Of a DNA stretch of 64,000 bases, positions 17,223 to 26,497 are shown in pieces. The stretch spans positions 1,337,500 to 1,401,499 of the forward strand of contig NZ_JAOTQN010000001.1 in NCBI RefSeq assembly GCF_025641885.1. The letters run 5' to 3'. Below the pieces are notes generated by a model. It saw only the letters and a program-made list of their open reading frames with translations. It had not been told where the DNA came from and did no database searches. Positions within the stretch are counted from its first letter, which is position 1. Each line of letters starts with the position of its first letter. The stretch comes from Pyrobaculum sp. 3827-6 (GTDB taxonomy: Archaea > Thermoproteota > Thermoprotei > Thermoproteales > Thermoproteaceae). A program made the translations under genes and the position numbers.

Positions 17223-18193
17223 ACCGCCCTCAACAGAGCCGACAGAGCTACGGCGCCTAGGGAGATGGCCAACAGCTTGGTCCACCCAACTCTGAGCGCT
17301 TGGTCAATCCGGTACCTTGGGTATATAGCCCTGACCAGTATCAGCGGCAGTACGAAGGCTGCAAGTTTCAGAGCCGTGACGGCGGCGCCTGTGACCGTGT
17401 CGGCGGCGGGTAGCCAGCCTCCTAGGAAGAGGGCGACGCCGAGTAGTGAAGTTGCGTACATCTTTACATATATGCCGCCGAACGAGAGTATAAACAGCGT
17501 CGAGCCGTACTCTGTGTAGGGCCCCAGCACCACCTCCGGCTCGGCCTCCGGAATCTCAAACGGGAACCTGGTGGTGGACATCATGACCGATATGTAGAAC
17601 GCTATGAAGGCCAGCGGGTTGAGGATGATGCCCCACAGCCAGCTCTGCGACTCGACGACCTTGAGGGGGTCAGCGGTGTTGTACAGCATTACCATTGCCA
17701 GCACCGAGAGGAGTAGCGGCACTTCGTACGCCGCGGTTAGCAAAATCTCTCTCACAGCCCCGATGTATGTCCACTTATCCGCCTCCGTCCACGCCATGGC
17801 CACCAGAAACACAGCCACCAGTAGCCATACGACGACGGCCAGCACGACGCCGTATTGGCTGTATAGAATCACCAGCCCCGGCGCCGCCGCGATGAAGACC
17901 ACGGGGAGCGCCTCCGCGGCGAATAGAAGCACCGGCGTGGCCGCGAATAGAAACCGGTTGGTATGCCTGGGGATTACGAGCTCTGAGAACAACAGCTTCA
18001 CCAAATCTGCTATTGGCTGGAGAAAGCCGCCGATCTGCTTGGAGACGTACAGAGGGCCGTATCTCCACTGCACCTTAGCCACAAGCTTCCTCTCCCCCCA
18101 TATGGCCACTACTAAAAACCCGAAAAGCGCCAGTATTCCGGGAAACACCAAGGCGGCTATTAAGTCGGGGGTGAGGGGTATCGGAAACGCCAT
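17210..18193 (-). CDS. nuoH: complex I subunit NuoH
   Basis: 327 residues, about eight transmembrane helices. It is the membrane subunit at the quinone cavity. Family motifs include ERKLVAKVQWRYGP in the first cytoplasmic loop and FPFEIPEAEPEVVLGPYTEYGS, the acidic loop equivalent to 'PFDLPEAEAELVAGYNTEY'. ATG 18193 is chosen because upstream codons overlap nuoI and are not hydrophobic. Two bases separate it from nuoI. Confidence 0.94.
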   Translation of the reverse strand: MAFPIPLTPDLIAALVFPGILALFGFLVVAIWGERKLVAKVQWRYGPLYVSKQIGGFLQPIADLVKLLFSELVIPRHTNRFLFAATPVLLFAAEALPVVFIAAAPGLVILYSQYGVVLAVVVWLLVAVFLVAMAWTEADKWTYIGAVREILLTAAYEVPLLLSVLAMVMLYNTADPLKVVESQSWLWGIILNPLAFIAFYISVMMSTTRFPFEIPEAEPEVVLGPYTEYGSTLFILSFGGIYVKMYATSLLGVALFLGGWLPAADTVTGAAVTALKLAAFVLPLILVRAIYPRYRIDQALRVGWTKLLAISLGAVALSALLRAVWPS

Positions 18194-18195
18194 GG

Positions 18196-18594
18196 CTACA
18201 CCAGCGCCGCGGTCCCCCTCTCGGCCTTGACGGCCTCCGGCGTCATCTCCCTGGGCCTTCTGTAGGTATCGAGACTTCTCCAAGTGATCTCGACGTGGGC
18301 GGTGTGTTGCAGAGAGCCTGTGGGGCAGGCGTCTACGCAGTAGCCGCAGAGGATGCACCTACCCCAGTCGATTCCCGGGTACCGCTTCCCGTCTTCCTCT
18401 AGGTGGAATTTAATAGCCTTTGCTGGGCAGACAGCCTCGCATAGCTGGCACGAGATACATTTGGACTTGTCGTTTACTATAAACCCCCTTACCCTCTCCC
18501 CGTAGTCCCGCCTCTCCTCCGGCCATCTTACAGTCCACCGCCTCTCAAAAAGGTTTTTTACAGCAACTGTGAAGAGCTTTAGGTGCACGCTCAT
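18196..18594 (-). CDS. nuoI: complex I subunit NuoI, two [4Fe-4S] clusters
   Basis: 132 residues from ATG 18594. Two ferredoxin-type motifs: C46-C49-C52-C56 (KCISCQLCEAVCP) and C80-C83-C86-C90 (RCILCGYCVDACP). They carry electrons through the peripheral arm. Its ATG overlaps the stop of porB (ATGA), so it is translationally coupled to pyruvate:ferredoxin oxidoreductase. It is therefore a plausible entry point for ferredoxin electrons in a complex that lacks NuoEFG (inference). Confidence 0.93.
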   Translation of the reverse strand: MSVHLKLFTVAVKNLFERRWTVRWPEERRDYGERVRGFIVNDKSKCISCQLCEAVCPAKAIKFHLEEDGKRYPGIDWGRCILCGYCVDACPTGSLQHTAHVEITWRSLDTYRRPREMTPEAVKAERGTAALV

Positions 18595-19667
18595 CTCGCG
18601 CCGCGGGGCGTTATACAAGGCAGGCTTGGATCCACGGGTCCAATTACCTCTTTGCCCACTATCCTGTTTATCTCCTCGACGTCTCTATCTATCACCGCCT
18701 GTATTGCCTCCACCTCCTCGGGCTTTAGATGCTTGAAGCGGCCTTGTAGCTCCAGGAAGCACTTAACCGGCTTCCTCTTGGGCACCGGCAACGTCACTCT
18801 GAACTCCCCGTGGTCGATTTCGTAGTTGACCCAGTAGCCGGTCTCCGTGGCCAGCTCTAATACACGGATGGCGTACTTAGGCTCGAAGCGCCACCCCGGC
18901 GTGCAGGACTGCAGTATGTGGAGGAAGGACGGGCCCTCAGCCTCGGCTGCCTTCTTAAATTTATAAACCATGTCGTGGACATACGCAGGGTTCGCCGTCG
19001 CGACGTATGGAATGCCGTGTGCCGCGGCTATGGCGGCCATCGGCTTCTTGTGAGTCACATTCCCCGGCACCTTCCTCCCCGCGGGCGCCGTGGTTGCGGA
19101 GGCGCCGAACGGCGTGGTGCCGCTACGCTGAATCCCAGTGTTCATATACCCCTCGTTGTCGTACATGACGTAAATCACCTTGTGGCCCCGCTCAAACATC
19201 CCGCTCAAGGCCTGGAAGCCGATGTCGGCGGTGCCGCCGTCTCCGGCGAAAACCACTACGTTGATCTTCCGGTTTGGATCTATCACGCCGCGCCTCTTCA
19301 ACACCTTGATGGCCGCCTCTATGCCGGAGGCCACCGAGCCGCCGTTTCCAAACGCCACATGCATCCACGGCACAGCCCAGTTCGTCCTCGGATAAACCAC
19401 GGTGGAGACCTCGGCGCAACCAGTCGGGTTCACGACGATTGTGTCTGGGCCGAGGACCTTGAGCATGTGTCTAGCTATGACGCCTATTGTACAGCCGGCG
19501 CACAGGCCGTGGCCGGGCAGGAACAGCTCCTCCTGTGGGAGCTCGAAGTTTGCGTATTCGTACAGCCCCGGGTACTCCTCAGCCGCCTTCATCCCCGGGA
19601 GCAACAACTGCGGCCGCCTGATGTATATCTTCTCCTTTATCTCCTTGAAGCGGCCTTTCTCACTCAT
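18591..19667 (-). CDS. porB: pyruvate/2-oxoacid:ferredoxin oxidoreductase beta subunit
   Basis: 358 residues, binds thiamine diphosphate and a [4Fe-4S] cluster. C56 and C59 (GHGLCAGCTIG), C84 (PTGCAEV) and a later Cys in SCTPGW are the cluster ligands. The ThDP motif is AGDGGTADIGFQALS followed by MYDNEGYMNTG. The reaction is 2-oxoacid + CoA + oxidised ferredoxin to acyl-CoA + CO2 + reduced ferredoxin. The gene overlaps porA by 8 bases and nuoI by 4. Substrate preference for pyruvate is by similarity. Confidence 0.95.
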   Translation of the reverse strand: MSEKGRFKEIKEKIYIRRPQLLLPGMKAAEEYPGLYEYANFELPQEELFLPGHGLCAGCTIGVIARHMLKVLGPDTIVVNPTGCAEVSTVVYPRTNWAVPWMHVAFGNGGSVASGIEAAIKVLKRRGVIDPNRKINVVVFAGDGGTADIGFQALSGMFERGHKVIYVMYDNEGYMNTGIQRSGTTPFGASATTAPAGRKVPGNVTHKKPMAAIAAAHGIPYVATANPAYVHDMVYKFKKAAEAEGPSFLHILQSCTPGWRFEPKYAIRVLELATETGYWVNYEIDHGEFRVTLPVPKRKPVKCFLELQGRFKHLKPEEVEAIQAVIDRDVEEINRIVGKEVIGPVDPSLPCITPRGAR

Positions 19668-20865
19668 ACCCCCTCAAGCCCACCGTGTACGGCGTATTTG
19701 GTGCCCACAGCCCTCTGTGGATTTTAACAGCGGCGTCGTATATCATGTCGGAGTCTATCGCCCTCATACCTATGGTGGCCAAGACGTTGTACACCGGCTT
19801 CTGTATCGTCGCCGCTATCTCCACGGCCATGGGCCCGTACAGCGGCCCGCCGTGGTTAATTGCCCGGTCAATCACGGCGACCTTGTCCACGTGCTCCAGC
19901 AACTTCTTAATCATGTCCCCAGGCCATGGACGTAGCACCCTCAGCTTCAAGGCCCCCGATCTGACGCCCTCGCGCCTCAGCCTATCCACAACCTTCTTGA
20001 CGATACCGAAGATTGAGCCGTAGGCTACGATTGCCAGCTCCGCATCCTCCAGCCTGTACGGCGTGAGGATTCCGTAGCTACGCCCGAACACCTTGCCGTA
20101 CTCCTCATCTGCCTCTTGAATGACCTTCAGCGAGGTGCGGAGAGCCTCAACCGCCTGCCATCTAATTTCCCAGTACCACTCCGGCGTGCCCACTGCGCCG
20201 AGCTGAGCCGGGTTGTCGACGTCCAGCTTCACCCAGCTCCTCGTAATAGGGGCGTAGCGCACCACCTCCTCCTCGTCCTCAGGGACGTCCAGCGGTTGCA
20301 ACACGTGGCTTGTCCAGAAGCCGTCGTAGGCCACGACGGCTGGGAGGTGGACTCTGGAGTCCTCGGCGACGCGGTATGCCTGTATCACGGTGTCAAAGGC
20401 CTCCTGGGCGCTCTGTGTAACGTAGATGATCCACCCCAGTTCTCTCATAGCCATGACGTCGCTGTAGTCGCCCCAGACGTTTATAGGCGCCGAGATAGTC
20501 CTAACCGCCATGCCCATCACCACGGGTAGCCTCAGCCCAACCGCTATGGGGAGGTTTTCGTACATGTGGTAAAGGCCTTGGGAGGAGGTCTCGGTAAAGG
20601 TCCTGGCGCCCATCGCAGACGCGCCTATCACCGCAGACATCGCCGAGTGTTCGCTCTCCACAGGTATGTACTCGGCGTCTAGCTCGCCGTTGTTTACATA
20701 CTCAGCGAGCCTCTCCACCACGGGGGTCTGCGGCGTGATGGGGTAGGCCGCTATCACCTCGACGCGGGCCATCTTAACCGCCAGCGCCACGGCGTGGTTG
20801 CCCGTGAGGGCAATGCGCTTCTGCGCGACTTTCCGCTCTTTTGGAGCTACAAGCTGCGCCGTCAT
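19660..20865 (-). CDS. porA: pyruvate/2-oxoacid:ferredoxin oxidoreductase alpha subunit
   Basis: 401 residues from ATG 20865, which overlaps the porCD stop in ATGA. GNHAVALAVKMARVEVIAAYPITPQTP is the typical PorA start, split here only for quoting; SSQGLYHMYENLPIAVGLRLP and MAVRTISAPINVWGDYSD follow. The last domain ALKLRVLRPWPGD is the transketolase C-terminal-like part. It forms the catalytic heterodimer with PorB. Confidence 0.95.
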   Translation of the reverse strand: MTAQLVAPKERKVAQKRIALTGNHAVALAVKMARVEVIAAYPITPQTPVVERLAEYVNNGELDAEYIPVESEHSAMSAVIGASAMGARTFTETSSQGLYHMYENLPIAVGLRLPVVMGMAVRTISAPINVWGDYSDVMAMRELGWIIYVTQSAQEAFDTVIQAYRVAEDSRVHLPAVVAYDGFWTSHVLQPLDVPEDEEEVVRYAPITRSWVKLDVDNPAQLGAVGTPEWYWEIRWQAVEALRTSLKVIQEADEEYGKVFGRSYGILTPYRLEDAELAIVAYGSIFGIVKKVVDRLRREGVRSGALKLRVLRPWPGDMIKKLLEHVDKVAVIDRAINHGGPLYGPMAVEIAATIQKPVYNVLATIGMRAIDSDMIYDAAVKIHRGLWAPNTPYTVGLRGYE

Positions 20866-21800
20866 AGCTCCCTCACCATCTGGATAGCTCCTGTGGGACA
20901 CACCTCGGCGCAGACGCCGCAACCCTTACAGTACTGGTAGTCGAAGTCGATGGCCTTCATCCTGAACCTCCTCCCACGGGGCCCCTCCACCTCTCTCCAC
21001 GCCTCTACTATGGCGTCGTCTGGGCAGTAGAGCCAGCACTTCCTGCACATAATACACTTCGAGTGGTCGATCACCGGCTTATCGATACGCCAGCCGCCCG
21101 TGGTGTATAACAGGCTTGTTCCCGGGAAGACGGCCCCCGCCTTGTTCACCTCTCTCCACCCCACTATCTCGTACGGCCCTGTGAGGAACGCCGAGGTGGT
21201 TGAGATTATCCCCTTGGGCTTAGCCGAGGCGTCTACTCTAGCTGGCGGGATAACCACGGCTTTTTCATAAGCCTCCTTGGTGGCGGCGAAGTTCTGCTCC
21301 ACAGCCTTGCCCAGCTGCGTCTCGAATGCCTGTTTTATGGACTCCAGCGTGGGGAACCCCATGACTTTTGAAAAGGCTCCTGCAAGAGGTCCGTTTGGAA
21401 CGTCGAGCTTCACGTGGCGCCTAGCTATGTCTATTGCGTCCAGCACGACTAGATACACGTCATCCCTCCCCACGAGCTTCTTAGCCTCCTCCGGGCTTTT
21501 ACCAGTGTTGATAATTACGTACCCCCCCGGCTTGACTGCGTCGATGGCGAATCTCATGCTGTCGATTAGCTTGTCGTCGAAAACCACCACCACGTCGGGG
21601 GTTTTCACCGGCTCCTGGTCCTCGATAGGTTCTTTGCTAATTGTTAGAAAGGCCTTCACGGGCGCCCCTCTTCGCTCGGCTCCGAACTCGGGGTTGGCTA
21701 TGGCGTAAAACCCGTCGATAATAGAGGCGTTAGCCACTATGTACGTTGCCGTGACGATGCCCTGGCCTCCCCGCCCCAGCCAGACGGTTTCTACACGCAT
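20862..21800 (-). CDS. porCD: POR gamma-delta fusion subunit
   Basis: 312 residues joining two normally separate subunits. Residues 1 to about 190 are PorC (VWLGRGGQGIVTATYIVANA, NPEFGAERRGAPVKAFLTIS). The C-terminal about 110 residues are a two-cluster ferredoxin PorD (CIMCRKCWLYCPD and CKGCGVCAEVCPTG). A linker of about 45 residues connects them. As first gene of the operon it follows an AT-rich promoter at 21819-21835. The fusion fixes a 1:1 stoichiometry of the two parts. Confidence 0.93.
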   Translation of the reverse strand: MRVETVWLGRGGQGIVTATYIVANASIIDGFYAIANPEFGAERRGAPVKAFLTISKEPIEDQEPVKTPDVVVVFDDKLIDSMRFAIDAVKPGGYVIINTGKSPEEAKKLVGRDDVYLVVLDAIDIARRHVKLDVPNGPLAGAFSKVMGFPTLESIKQAFETQLGKAVEQNFAATKEAYEKAVVIPPARVDASAKPKGIISTTSAFLTGPYEIVGWREVNKAGAVFPGTSLLYTTGGWRIDKPVIDHSKCIMCRKCWLYCPDDAIVEAWREVEGPRGRRFRMKAIDFDYQYCKGCGVCAEVCPTGAIQMVREL

Positions 21801-21818
21801 ATAGCTATATTCGAAGAT

Positions 21819-21883
21819 GACTTAAAAATTTAACTACGTAGCTTTCAATCATGGGAAAAGACACTTTTTATGAATCTCAAATT
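21819..21883 (-). promoter_or_regulatory. porCD promoter and upstream ATCTCAAATT element
   Basis: TTAAATTTTTAAG (minus strand, 21821-21834) lies about 26 bases before the ATG at 21800. About 45 bases further upstream, ATCTCAAATT at 21874-21883 is identical to the reverse complement of AATTTGAGAT at 26586-26595 in the nuoJ/AOR intergenic region. The shared element may be a site for a common regulator. Confidence 0.45.
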
Positions 21884-21885
21884 TT

Positions 21886-22992
21886 TTATAATGATAAAAT
21901 CCAAGAAAGCCACGCAAAGGGCACGAGGCCCAGCGCCAGGATCACCACTGCGGCGTGTAGAAAGCCGACGACTCCCCCGGGGAGTGTGTGGAAGACTCTT
22001 ATGTAATACGGCACAGACATGACGATATTCGCCAAGACGAAGAGACCCGCGGCCGTCCCCAGGACGTGGGTAGCCGCTAGGAGGAGGTAGAGCTTAGGCC
22101 AGAAGCCCAGCACCGGCGGGATCCCTATCTGGTTCATGACTAGGAGGAGGGCCTCCCACCTGGAGCCCCCGCCGTCTAGCTGGCGGAATAGGGCCATCTT
22201 CCCCACGGCGTCGGCGAATACCAACGCAAGTGCCAGGCCGGGGGAGAGGACATACGCAAACAGGGCGAAGCCGCTGTGGGCCACGGTGGAGTACGCCAAG
22301 ACTCTTCTAAGGTCTTGGCTGGTCAAGGCGCCGAGGTTGCCGACGAGCATTGAGAGGGCCCCCACGGCGAGGGACACGGCCTGCGGCACGGCGGGCCTTA
22401 GATACACCAGGGCGGCCGCCGCCGCGATCTTGGGCAGACTCGCCAGCAGAGCCAGCCCCGCGGGCGACGAGCGGCCGTAGACGTCGACGACCCACATGTA
22501 CATAGGCACCGCCCCCAGCTCCGTGGCTATCGCCAGAAACAGTAGCATATTTCCAACGTCTCCCCACGTCCCGCGGAGGGCGAGGCCCGATATAAGCATC
22601 GACGTGGAGATGGCGGAGATTAACAGATACCTAAACAAGCCGCCGAGGGACCCTTCGTCGTCGAGCACCGGCAACAGCGTGGCGGGGGCCGCGGCGGCCA
22701 TGACAAAGCCCAGCGCCGCTAGGTGGGGCGCCTCCTGCCCCACGGCCACGAGGTAGATTCCGGTGTATGAAACGGCGGCGGCGAAGCCTGCGTAAGGCGC
22801 CAGCCTTCCCCTGTCTAGAACAAAAACAGCGAGTATATACGGAAGGGCCAAAAGCGTGAGCAGTATATTGGTCTTCGCAGTCCAAACAGCCAGCGCGGCT
22901 ATGTACGCCGCGTCTAGCAGAGAGGCTCTTGGTATATACAGCCTAGCGACGACGTACGCGGGCAGTATGTAAATCAGCGGGTCCATAGCCAC
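21886..22992 (-). CDS. nuoN: complex I antiporter-like subunit NuoN
   Basis: 368 residues, almost wholly hydrophobic, about ten to eleven transmembrane helices; shorter than typical NuoN (about 450). Typical pieces: ATELGAVPMYMWVVDVYGRSSP, corresponding to the NuoN 'K/E-x-x-x-x-P-x-H-x-W-x-x-D' proton-channel segment, and ALTSQDLRRVLAYSTVAHSGF, the conserved 'R-x-x-A-Y-S-S-I-x-H' helix. It is the last gene of the nuoJKMLN operon and overlaps the preceding gene by 19 bases. The N-terminal region appears reduced. Confidence 0.85.
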   Translation of the reverse strand: MAMDPLIYILPAYVVARLYIPRASLLDAAYIAALAVWTAKTNILLTLLALPYILAVFVLDRGRLAPYAGFAAAVSYTGIYLVAVGQEAPHLAALGFVMAAAAPATLLPVLDDEGSLGGLFRYLLISAISTSMLISGLALRGTWGDVGNMLLFLAIATELGAVPMYMWVVDVYGRSSPAGLALLASLPKIAAAAALVYLRPAVPQAVSLAVGALSMLVGNLGALTSQDLRRVLAYSTVAHSGFALFAYVLSPGLALALVFADAVGKMALFRQLDGGGSRWEALLLVMNQIGIPPVLGFWPKLYLLLAATHVLGTAAGLFVLANIVMSVPYYIRVFHTLPGGVVGFLHAAVVILALGLVPFAWLSWILSL

Positions 22993-24602
22993 GTCAATAT
23001 GACTAACAAGGCCCCCACGCCGACCCCGGCGACGTATAGATAATACTCGAAATTCCGCCTTGCCACCTGGAGCGACGCCGTTTTGACAGCCGTCGGGAGA
23101 AGCCCATGCAACGCCAAGTCAATAGATTTGTCAAGCGCGGCGACGGTAGAGGCGAGGCTCCCCCACACGCTTGGGAGACCCATTAACTTTCTGTCTACGT
23201 ACCCGTCGAACTTAGCAACAGCCCTTGTCAACGCCGCTAGCAACCTAGGGGCAATCAGGTCGTAGGCTAGGGGTAGCCAAAACCTTCTATACAGCGGCGT
23301 GTACTCAGAGGTCTTCGCAAGGAGGAGGCCCGCCAGGGCCAGCGCCCAGAAGAAGTTCGGCATCTTAGCCACAGCGAAGGCGGCGAGGCTGAGTGTCAGA
23401 TACGGTAGCGCGGCGTCCCAGCCCCCAGCGGCGGTGCCGCTCTTCGCCAGCAACTTCCCCACGTAGCCGGCGGTGAGGGCCGAGAAGATCAATAGCCACG
23501 GGTCGGCGTGCGCCTTCGCCTCGGCGCCCAGGGGCGTCAAGCCGAGCAACGTCAGTAGAGAAAGGGCCATGGCCACCTTAGCCGGAAGGGGGTAGGCCGC
23601 TGGCGTCCTGCTGTGGGTTAGGTGGATGCCGTGTCCAACGGCCATGAATAGAGTTGCCTTGGCCACGCCGTGGGCATATATGAGGGCCACGGCCTCCTCC
23701 GGCTTCGTCAAGGCGAACGCCGTGATGAGGCCCAGGTACGACGCCGTCGAAGCTGCAAGCAGAACCTTGGGCTCTCTCTGCCCCAGCGCCACAAGCCCGC
23801 CGTAGAGAGCCGTGGCGATCCCCACAGCGAAGGCCACGTGTCCAGCCCACTGGGGCATTAGCCCGCCTAGCTTCAGCAGTAGGATGGGGCCGGCCTTGAC
23901 CATGGTGGAGCTGTGTAGCAACGCGCTGACCGGGGTCGGCGCCGACATAGCCGTCATAAGCCAGTCGGTAAAGGGTAGCTGAGCCGCCTTGGCAAACGCG
24001 GCGATCAGCACGAGGGCGGCCGCCGCGTCGGGGAGGGCGTGCCAATGGCTTATGTAGGGCGACTGGGCCGCGGCCAAGCCGAGTCCGGCTATTAGGGAGG
24101 CGGTGCCCACCTCAACCGTCAAGATGGCCCTTAAGGCGGAGGCCGAGGGAGTCCACAGCCACCTTAGCCCACCGGACACGTCCCCGCCCCCTACCCAGCC
24201 CGCCTCTTCCTCATCTCTGTAGGTGAGGATTAGGGCCCAGCTTGCCAAGTCGAGGCCGCCCCAGCCCAGCATCAGCACAGCCCAGTGATCTGCGGCGACG
24301 AAGGTTAGCATCGAGGCGTAGAAAACCCCCATCCACAGCCAGAACCAGCCCCTCCTCTCCACGTCTTTGACATACCACATGGAGTAGAGGACGATGGACG
24401 TGTAGACCCCGGAGATGAAGAATATCAACTGCGCCGTTTGATCCCCCACGCGTAGCAACTGAGTAGCCGGGTGGAGCTCCCCTCTGAAGGCTAGGTACGT
24501 CGTAAAGCCTCCGGCGAGGGCGGCGCCTATACCCCTTCTGGTGAATAAATCCGCAACGGCGGCTATGGCTATTAGCAGTAGCAACAGCTCTAGAGGAACC
24601 AT
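22974..24602 (-). CDS. nuoL: complex I antiporter-like subunit NuoL
   Basis: 542 residues, about 14 transmembrane helices, a proton-translocating subunit of the membrane arm. QLPFTDWLMTAMSAPTPVSALLH followed by STMVKAGPILLLKLGG matches the NuoL 'PTPVSALIHAATMVKAG' signature. The C-terminal tail is longer than in NuoM/N and might correspond to part of the NuoL lateral helix region (residues about 440-540), ending in one more membrane helix. Overlaps both neighbours. Confidence 0.87.
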   Translation of the reverse strand: MVPLELLLLLIAIAAVADLFTRRGIGAALAGGFTTYLAFRGELHPATQLLRVGDQTAQLIFFISGVYTSIVLYSMWYVKDVERRGWFWLWMGVFYASMLTFVAADHWAVLMLGWGGLDLASWALILTYRDEEEAGWVGGGDVSGGLRWLWTPSASALRAILTVEVGTASLIAGLGLAAAQSPYISHWHALPDAAAALVLIAAFAKAAQLPFTDWLMTAMSAPTPVSALLHSSTMVKAGPILLLKLGGLMPQWAGHVAFAVGIATALYGGLVALGQREPKVLLAASTASYLGLITAFALTKPEEAVALIYAHGVAKATLFMAVGHGIHLTHSRTPAAYPLPAKVAMALSLLTLLGLTPLGAEAKAHADPWLLIFSALTAGYVGKLLAKSGTAAGGWDAALPYLTLSLAAFAVAKMPNFFWALALAGLLLAKTSEYTPLYRRFWLPLAYDLIAPRLLAALTRAVAKFDGYVDRKLMGLPSVWGSLASTVAALDKSIDLALHGLLPTAVKTASLQVARRNFEYYLYVAGVGVGALLVILTWLWTR

Positions 24603-25867
24603 AGCAACACCACCGGCATCAATATGTAGGGCAACACCGCAGATGCCAACGTCGATATATACATCTCCCCGTCTACAGACACCTCACCGGCGCCGCCTTT
24701 ATAGATTCTGTTAAGTATATAGAAGCTGTAAAGCGCTGTTGTAAACAAGGCGGCGATTAGCAACACCACCACTGACAGGCTGTGAGGAGCCCCAAGCGCC
24801 ACGCCTATCTTGCCGAGGAGATTAATCCCAAACACTCCTGAAAGAGCTACGAAGGTCATCACGGCTATGGCGAATATCTTGAGGTCCCACCTCAGCTCGT
24901 CAAATCTCCTTGTATGTAGCCCAACTATGTAGATTCCGCTTAGCATAAAGCCGGCGGCTTTGGCGAATGCGTGTCCGACGAATAACAAGGCGAGCGCGAA
25001 GTAGCCGAGTGGGTGTTTCACGGCGGCCGCCGCCACCAGCAGGCCCATGTTGGCTATGGTGGAGTCGGCGAGGGCGCGTTTGATATCCACCTCTCTAAAG
25101 ACGAGGAAAGAGCCGTAGATAGCCGTCGCTAGGCCGTAGGCGTACAGGACCTCAAGCGGCCACTGCGCCCCCTCTCTCAGCCGCCAGATCCAATACGCCA
25201 TAAGCCCGACGTGCACGGGGCTGAGTAGGGCGGACAGCGGCGTCGGTGCCTCGGCGTGGGCGTAGGGAAGCCAGAAGTGCGCACCTGCGGTTCCCATCTT
25301 CACCAGCAGTCCGACGAGCACGAGGAGCGAGGCGAGGCCAAACGCCTTGAATCCCTCAGCCACGAAGTGGCCGGAGAGGGCGACGCCGACGAGGAATAGG
25401 ATAGATCCGACCTGCGCCCAGATGAAGTAGAGGAGGCCCACCCTCCTCCTGTCGCCGTAGCCGAAATACCATATGAGGAGGAAGCTGGTGATTATGCTCA
25501 GCTCCAAGGCCAGGAAGACGAAGACTAGGTTTTCGAATAGTATTATCCACACGAAGGAGAGCACGTAGAGCGCGTGGACGCCGTAGTACCACCTAGCCGC
25601 CTGTATATGTTCTAAGTATCTGGAGGCGTATAGAGTCACGAGGAGGCCCAGGGCTATGGAGGTGGCCGCGAAAGGCATCTTGTAGAAATCCAGCGAGACA
25701 GCCACTTCGCCAATGTAAGGCATGGAAACGAGGTGCTGGCGGCCTTGCTGAGCCAGGTAGAGGAACATGGCCAGCTGCGCGGCGAGGGCCGCCGGCCTGC
25801 CGGCTTTTAAAGCCGCTATTGACAAGGCGGCAGCCAGCGCGGTGGCTAGTAGAAATAGGTCAAACAT
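24590..25867 (-). CDS. nuoM: complex I antiporter-like subunit NuoM
   Basis: 425 residues, about 12 to 13 transmembrane helices. LLVKMGTAGAHFWLPYAHAEAPTP is the conserved channel helix with the key Lys, and LVFREVDIKRALADSTIANMGLL is the second conserved piece. FLALELSIITSFLLIWYFG contains the Glu of the conserved 'F-E-x-x-L' helix. The assignment as M rather than a second L copy rests on order and similarity and is not certain. Overlaps nuoK by 8 bases. Confidence 0.8.
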   Translation of the reverse strand: MFDLFLLATALAAALSIAALKAGRPAALAAQLAMFLYLAQQGRQHLVSMPYIGEVAVSLDFYKMPFAATSIALGLLVTLYASRYLEHIQAARWYYGVHALYVLSFVWIILFENLVFVFLALELSIITSFLLIWYFGYGDRRRVGLLYFIWAQVGSILFLVGVALSGHFVAEGFKAFGLASLLVLVGLLVKMGTAGAHFWLPYAHAEAPTPLSALLSPVHVGLMAYWIWRLREGAQWPLEVLYAYGLATAIYGSFLVFREVDIKRALADSTIANMGLLVAAAAVKHPLGYFALALLFVGHAFAKAAGFMLSGIYIVGLHTRRFDELRWDLKIFAIAVMTFVALSGVFGINLLGKIGVALGAPHSLSVVVLLIAALFTTALYSFYILNRIYKGGAGEVSVDGEMYISTLASAVLPYILMPVVLLWFL

Positions 25868-26096
25868 GGCCCCTCCTAGCCATCTTGAATAGCGTCGCGA
25901 CTAGGAGCACGGTCTCAAAAACGCCGGCGGAGGCCGCCACGGCGAGCATGTTGATGTCGCGGGCCGCCGCGGAGGCGTATATAGCGCCCAGGGTCATCAC
26001 CTCAGCCCCGATTATTGCCCTCACCAGCGACTTGGCTGTGGCTATTACTGCGAGGCCGCCCGCCATAATTAACAACGCAATATACACAGCCATCAC
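25860..26096 (-). CDS. nuoK: complex I subunit NuoK
   Basis: 78 residues with three transmembrane helices, shorter than the usual about 100. The pattern ATAKSLVRAIIGAEVMTLGAIY in helix 2 holds the conserved membrane-embedded Glu of NuoK/MrpC proteins. ASAGVFETVLLVATLF contains the second conserved Glu. The start ATG overlaps the end of nuoJ by 4 bases. Confidence 0.85.
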   Translation of the reverse strand: MMAVYIALLIMAGGLAVIATAKSLVRAIIGAEVMTLGAIYASAAARDINMLAVAASAGVFETVLLVATLFKMARRGHV

Positions 26097-26497
26097 AGAG
26101 TTATCTCAAAAGCCATCTTCAAGGCGAAGATGAACAAGGCAGATATCAGCGGTATTAATGCAAAGTCCACCGTCTGCTTCAGCGGCGGCTCCACAGCTGT
26201 TTGCGTAACTAAAGCCGCGGCGGCGAGTATAAGGAGGCCCCCCACCGCGGCCCACCTCCACTGCGTGGTGGTCGCCGACTCCTTAAGCGTGGCGGCGGCC
26301 ACGACGACCAAGGTCAGCGAGGCCACGATATATACCAGGGCTGTTAGTATGAACGCGAGCTCCCCGAGGTGTATATACGTGCCGAACGCCACGGCTACGC
26401 CCAGCGCTGAGAGGAGGAGAGAGGCGTATATATTATCTCTTGTGAGTAGAATTACGCCAACAAGGAGAGGGAGGAGAAATAACAGGAGTACCTCCAT
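26093..26497 (-). CDS. nuoJ: complex I subunit NuoJ
   Basis: 134 residues, five predicted transmembrane helices (about 4-18, 26-40, 46-70, 82-100, 112-130). LGELAFILTALVYIVASLTLVVVAA corresponds to the pi-bulge helix 3 region of NuoJ (quoted to show the LVYI motif; the key Tyr is in LVYIV). Similarity is weak, as usual for NuoJ; position before nuoK and topology support it. First gene of the operon. Confidence 0.8.
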   Translation of the reverse strand: MEVLLLFLLPLLVGVILLTRDNIYASLLLSALGVAVAFGTYIHLGELAFILTALVYIVASLTLVVVAAATLKESATTTQWRWAAVGGLLILAAAALVTQTAVEPPLKQTVDFALIPLISALFIFALKMAFEITL

